This document shows, piece by piece, positions 62,528-64,000 of a DNA stretch of 64,000 bases. The notes under the pieces were generated by a model. The model searched no databases. It saw only the letters and a list, made by a program, of their open reading frames with translations, and was not told the origin of the DNA. Source of the stretch: Pacificoceanicola sp049341065 (GTDB lineage Bacteria; Pseudomonadota; Alphaproteobacteria; Rhodobacterales; Rhodobacteraceae); assembly GCF_049341065.1 (NCBI RefSeq), contig NZ_JBMPIX010000009.1, positions 1-64,000 of the forward strand. Direction: 5' to 3'. Numbering within the stretch: the first letter of the stretch is position 1; the number at the start of each line of letters is the position of its first letter. A program made the translations under genes and the position numbers.

Positions 62528-63364
62528 CTACTGGCACCCCAGTTCGGCGCGGCTGGCTTCGGCCTTTTGCACGAACTCCGACCCGGCATAGCGTGTGCCC
62601 ACCTCGGACAACGTCACGCAGGCCTCGGGCGTGCTGCCCAAGTTGGCCAATGCCGTGCCCAGCCGCCAAAGCGCCTCGGGGGCGATTGGCGCTTCGGGAA
62701 AGCCGGAATAGGCGTTCAGATACCGCCGCGCGGCTTCGCGGGTGTCCCCCTGCCCGTCATAGGCCCGGCCTTCCGCGACAAGCGCGGCGGGCTCGAGCGG
62801 ACCCATCGGATAGACTTCGCGGAACTGCGCAAAAAGCTGGGCGGCGGCGGCATAGTCACCGGCGTCCAGGGCCTTTTGCGCATCCATGAAATCGGCCTCT
62901 TCGCTGATTGCAAGCTCGCCCTGATGGGCCGGCAGGCTATCGGTTGCAGGCGCGGGCGACGGCGCTGGGGCGGGCGCAACGGCAACGGCTTCGCCGCCAA
63001 GCGGCTTGGTCGTGCCGACGCTGCCCAGATCGCAGCCCGGCTCGGCCTCGCATACCCGGAACTCCAGATCGCCAAGGCGGTTGGTGCCGTCCTTGACGAT
63101 AGTATTGATCCGGAACTCCAGTTCTTCGGTCTTGGAGGTGACGCGCTGAAGCTCGGCCTCGATCGCGTTCAACCGGTCCAAAGCGGTGCCTCCGACGACC
63201 ACGCCGCTGCTGCCCGTTGTGTTCAGCTCTTGCTTGAGCCGCAACAGCTCACCATTCAGGATGGCGATGTCCTGACGGATATCAGCAAGGGTTTCGCTTT
63301 GCTGCGCGGGCACAGCGCCCGCAACCAGCATCAGACAGACGGCAATAACGGCGCGGCGGATCAA
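62528..63364 (-). CDS. cpoB: Tol-Pal system protein (CpoB/YbgF)
   Basis: 278 residues. A signal peptide (AVIAVCLMLVAGAVPA) is followed by a coiled coil (LADIRQDIAILNGELLRLKQEL; LNAIEAELQRVTSKTEELEFR) for trimerisation. A Pro/Ala linker (APAPAPSPAPATD) and a C-terminal TPR domain (DAQKALDAGDYAAAAQLFAQF; EPAALVAEGRAYDGQGDTREA; APEALWRLGTALANLG) follow. It coordinates peptidoglycan synthesis with outer membrane constriction. It comes three bases after pal in the conserved tol order. Confidence 0.92.
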   Translation of the reverse strand: MIRRAVIAVCLMLVAGAVPAQQSETLADIRQDIAILNGELLRLKQELNTTGSSGVVVGGTALDRLNAIEAELQRVTSKTEELEFRINTIVKDGTNRLGDLEFRVCEAEPGCDLGSVGTTKPLGGEAVAVAPAPAPSPAPATDSLPAHQGELAISEEADFMDAQKALDAGDYAAAAQLFAQFREVYPMGPLEPAALVAEGRAYDGQGDTREAARRYLNAYSGFPEAPIAPEALWRLGTALANLGSTPEACVTLSEVGTRYAGSEFVQKAEASRAELGCQ

Positions 63365-63367
63365 GGT

Positions 63368-63892
63368 TTAGCTCCCAAGGCCCATGGAAATCACCGTCAC
63401 GGCGCGACGGTTCTTGGCATAGCAGCTTTCGACCGAACAAATCTCGACCGGGCGCTCCTTGCCGTAGCTGATGAACTTCAGACGGCTTGCGGCGATACCC
63501 TTGGAGGTCAGATATTCCATCACGGCATTGGCGCGGCGGGCGCCCAGCGCGATGTTGTATTCGCGCGTGCCCTGTTCATCCGCGTGGCCTTCGATAACCG
63601 CCAGATAATCCGAATTGGTCATCAACCACTGGGCCTGCTGGTCCAGCGTCGCGCGGGCTTCGGGGCTCAGCGTCGACTGGTCAACGGCAAAAAAGACGCG
63701 ATCCCCGATGGCCTGCTGGAAATAGGCGGTCGAGGTCGGGTCATTCGCACTGCCCGGAATGATGCCGCCGTCGATGCCTGTTCCGGCGCCCGCACCGGCG
63801 CCAGCATCGACATTGTCGAAACGATTGGGGTTGGTACAGGCTGATACGGCAAGGGCCGCGATCAGCAATACTGCCTTGGTGAGATGTGTCAT
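63368..63892 (-). CDS. pal: Peptidoglycan-associated lipoprotein
   Basis: 174 residues. Signal peptide with lipobox (IAALAVSAC, Cys 19), a Gly/Ala-rich linker (DAGAGAGAGTGIDGG), then the OmpA C-terminal peptidoglycan-binding domain (VFFAVDQSTLSPEARATLDQ; IEGHADEQGTREYNIALGARRANAV; SYGKERPV). It anchors the outer membrane to the wall and binds TolB. Confidence 0.96.
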   Translation of the reverse strand: MTHLTKAVLLIAALAVSACTNPNRFDNVDAGAGAGAGTGIDGGIIPGSANDPTSTAYFQQAIGDRVFFAVDQSTLSPEARATLDQQAQWLMTNSDYLAVIEGHADEQGTREYNIALGARRANAVMEYLTSKGIAASRLKFISYGKERPVEICSVESCYAKNRRAVTVISMGLGS

Positions 63893-63964
63893 CAGTCTGT
63901 CCTGCTCATTCTTGTGGTTTTGCGCGGCAGGCTACCACAGCCGCCGCCTCAGGAAAAGTTAACC

Positions 63965-64000
63965 TTATTGCAGCGGGCCCCAGCTGGGATCAGAGGCACC
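63965..64000 (-). CDS. tolB: TolB, C-terminal end only (runs off the window)
   Basis: The last 11 codons on the minus strand read GASDPSWGPLQ and stop at TAA (63965-63967). SDPSWGP is the conserved end of the TolB beta-propeller protein, and the position directly upstream of pal is that of tolB in proteobacteria. The 72 bases to pal hold only its leader. Nothing else of the gene is visible. Confidence 0.85.
   Translation of the reverse strand, partial: GASDPSWGPLQ

Overview
The window looks like chromosomal DNA of a marine alphaproteobacterium of the Rhodobacterales (Roseobacter group). The grounds are high GC, a short-form hisG with a hisZ partner directly after hisS, a tolB-pal-cpoB-tilS-ftsH row, a B12-dependent class II ribonucleotide reductase, xdhABC joined to a BMP-type purine ABC transporter, and many ATGA stop/start overlaps. 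Family assignments come from motifs read by eye; no database search was possible.

Layout. 0-3.1 kb: a chemoreceptor, a Crp/Fnr regulator and a small YgaP-like membrane protein. 3.1-16 kb: the most unusual region, a glycan or glycoconjugate cluster of two transcription units with a convergent/divergent two-component pair between them. It holds a MurG-like glycosyltransferase plus an APH-fold kinase; a histidine kinase and an NtrC-shaped response regulator that lacks GAFTGA and carries an apparent frameshift; then a receiver-domain::glycosyltransferase fusion, two GT4 enzymes, an ABC exporter, two more APH-fold proteins and the front half of another GT4 enzyme. Two nearly identical perfect 16-bp palindromes (TGGGGcATATgCCCCA at 3081 and TGGGGgATATcCCCCA at 7525) lie about 80-95 bp ahead of the start codons of these units and are probably a shared operator.

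16-17.6 kb is a scar: the last glycosyltransferase runs in frame into the middle of a TctA-type permease that carries an internal amber codon. A truncated amidohydrolase and a fragment on the other strand follow. 17.7-19.6 kb holds three unrecognised accessory genes, closed by a strong terminator.

20.2-36.8 kb is housekeeping: nrdJ, a DUF1489 protein, a YdcF-type protein, yghU, an ABC1 kinase, hisS-hisZ-hisG, slyX, a lipoprotein, dnaE, and an MFS exporter divergent from a marR gene with a readable promoter and operator. 37-46.6 kb is a purine salvage/catabolism operon: xdhA-xdhB-xdhC, ABC ATPase, two permeases and a BMP binding protein, ending at a strong terminator. xdhA and xdhB each contain, in frame, a copy of a dispersed hairpin repeat whose third copy lies between genes at 51.1 kb.

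46.8-55 kb: a methyltransferase, a VWA protein, an aldo/keto reductase, a nitroreductase overlapping an Amacr-like CoA transferase/racemase, a ligase-associated DEXH helicase with PdeM nuclease, and a thioesterase. 54.8-64 kb, minus strand: folD, fhs, a MOSC protein, tam, ftsH, tilS, cpoB, pal and the last codons of tolB at the window edge.

Working model for the unusual cluster (inference): the membrane kinase senses an envelope or environmental cue. It may phosphorylate both the DNA-binding regulator and the receiver domain fused to the glycosyltransferase, linking transcription and enzyme activity of one pathway whose product leaves through the ABC exporter. The frameshift in the regulator and the truncation of the last glycosyltransferase suggest the locus may be partly decaying in this strain.
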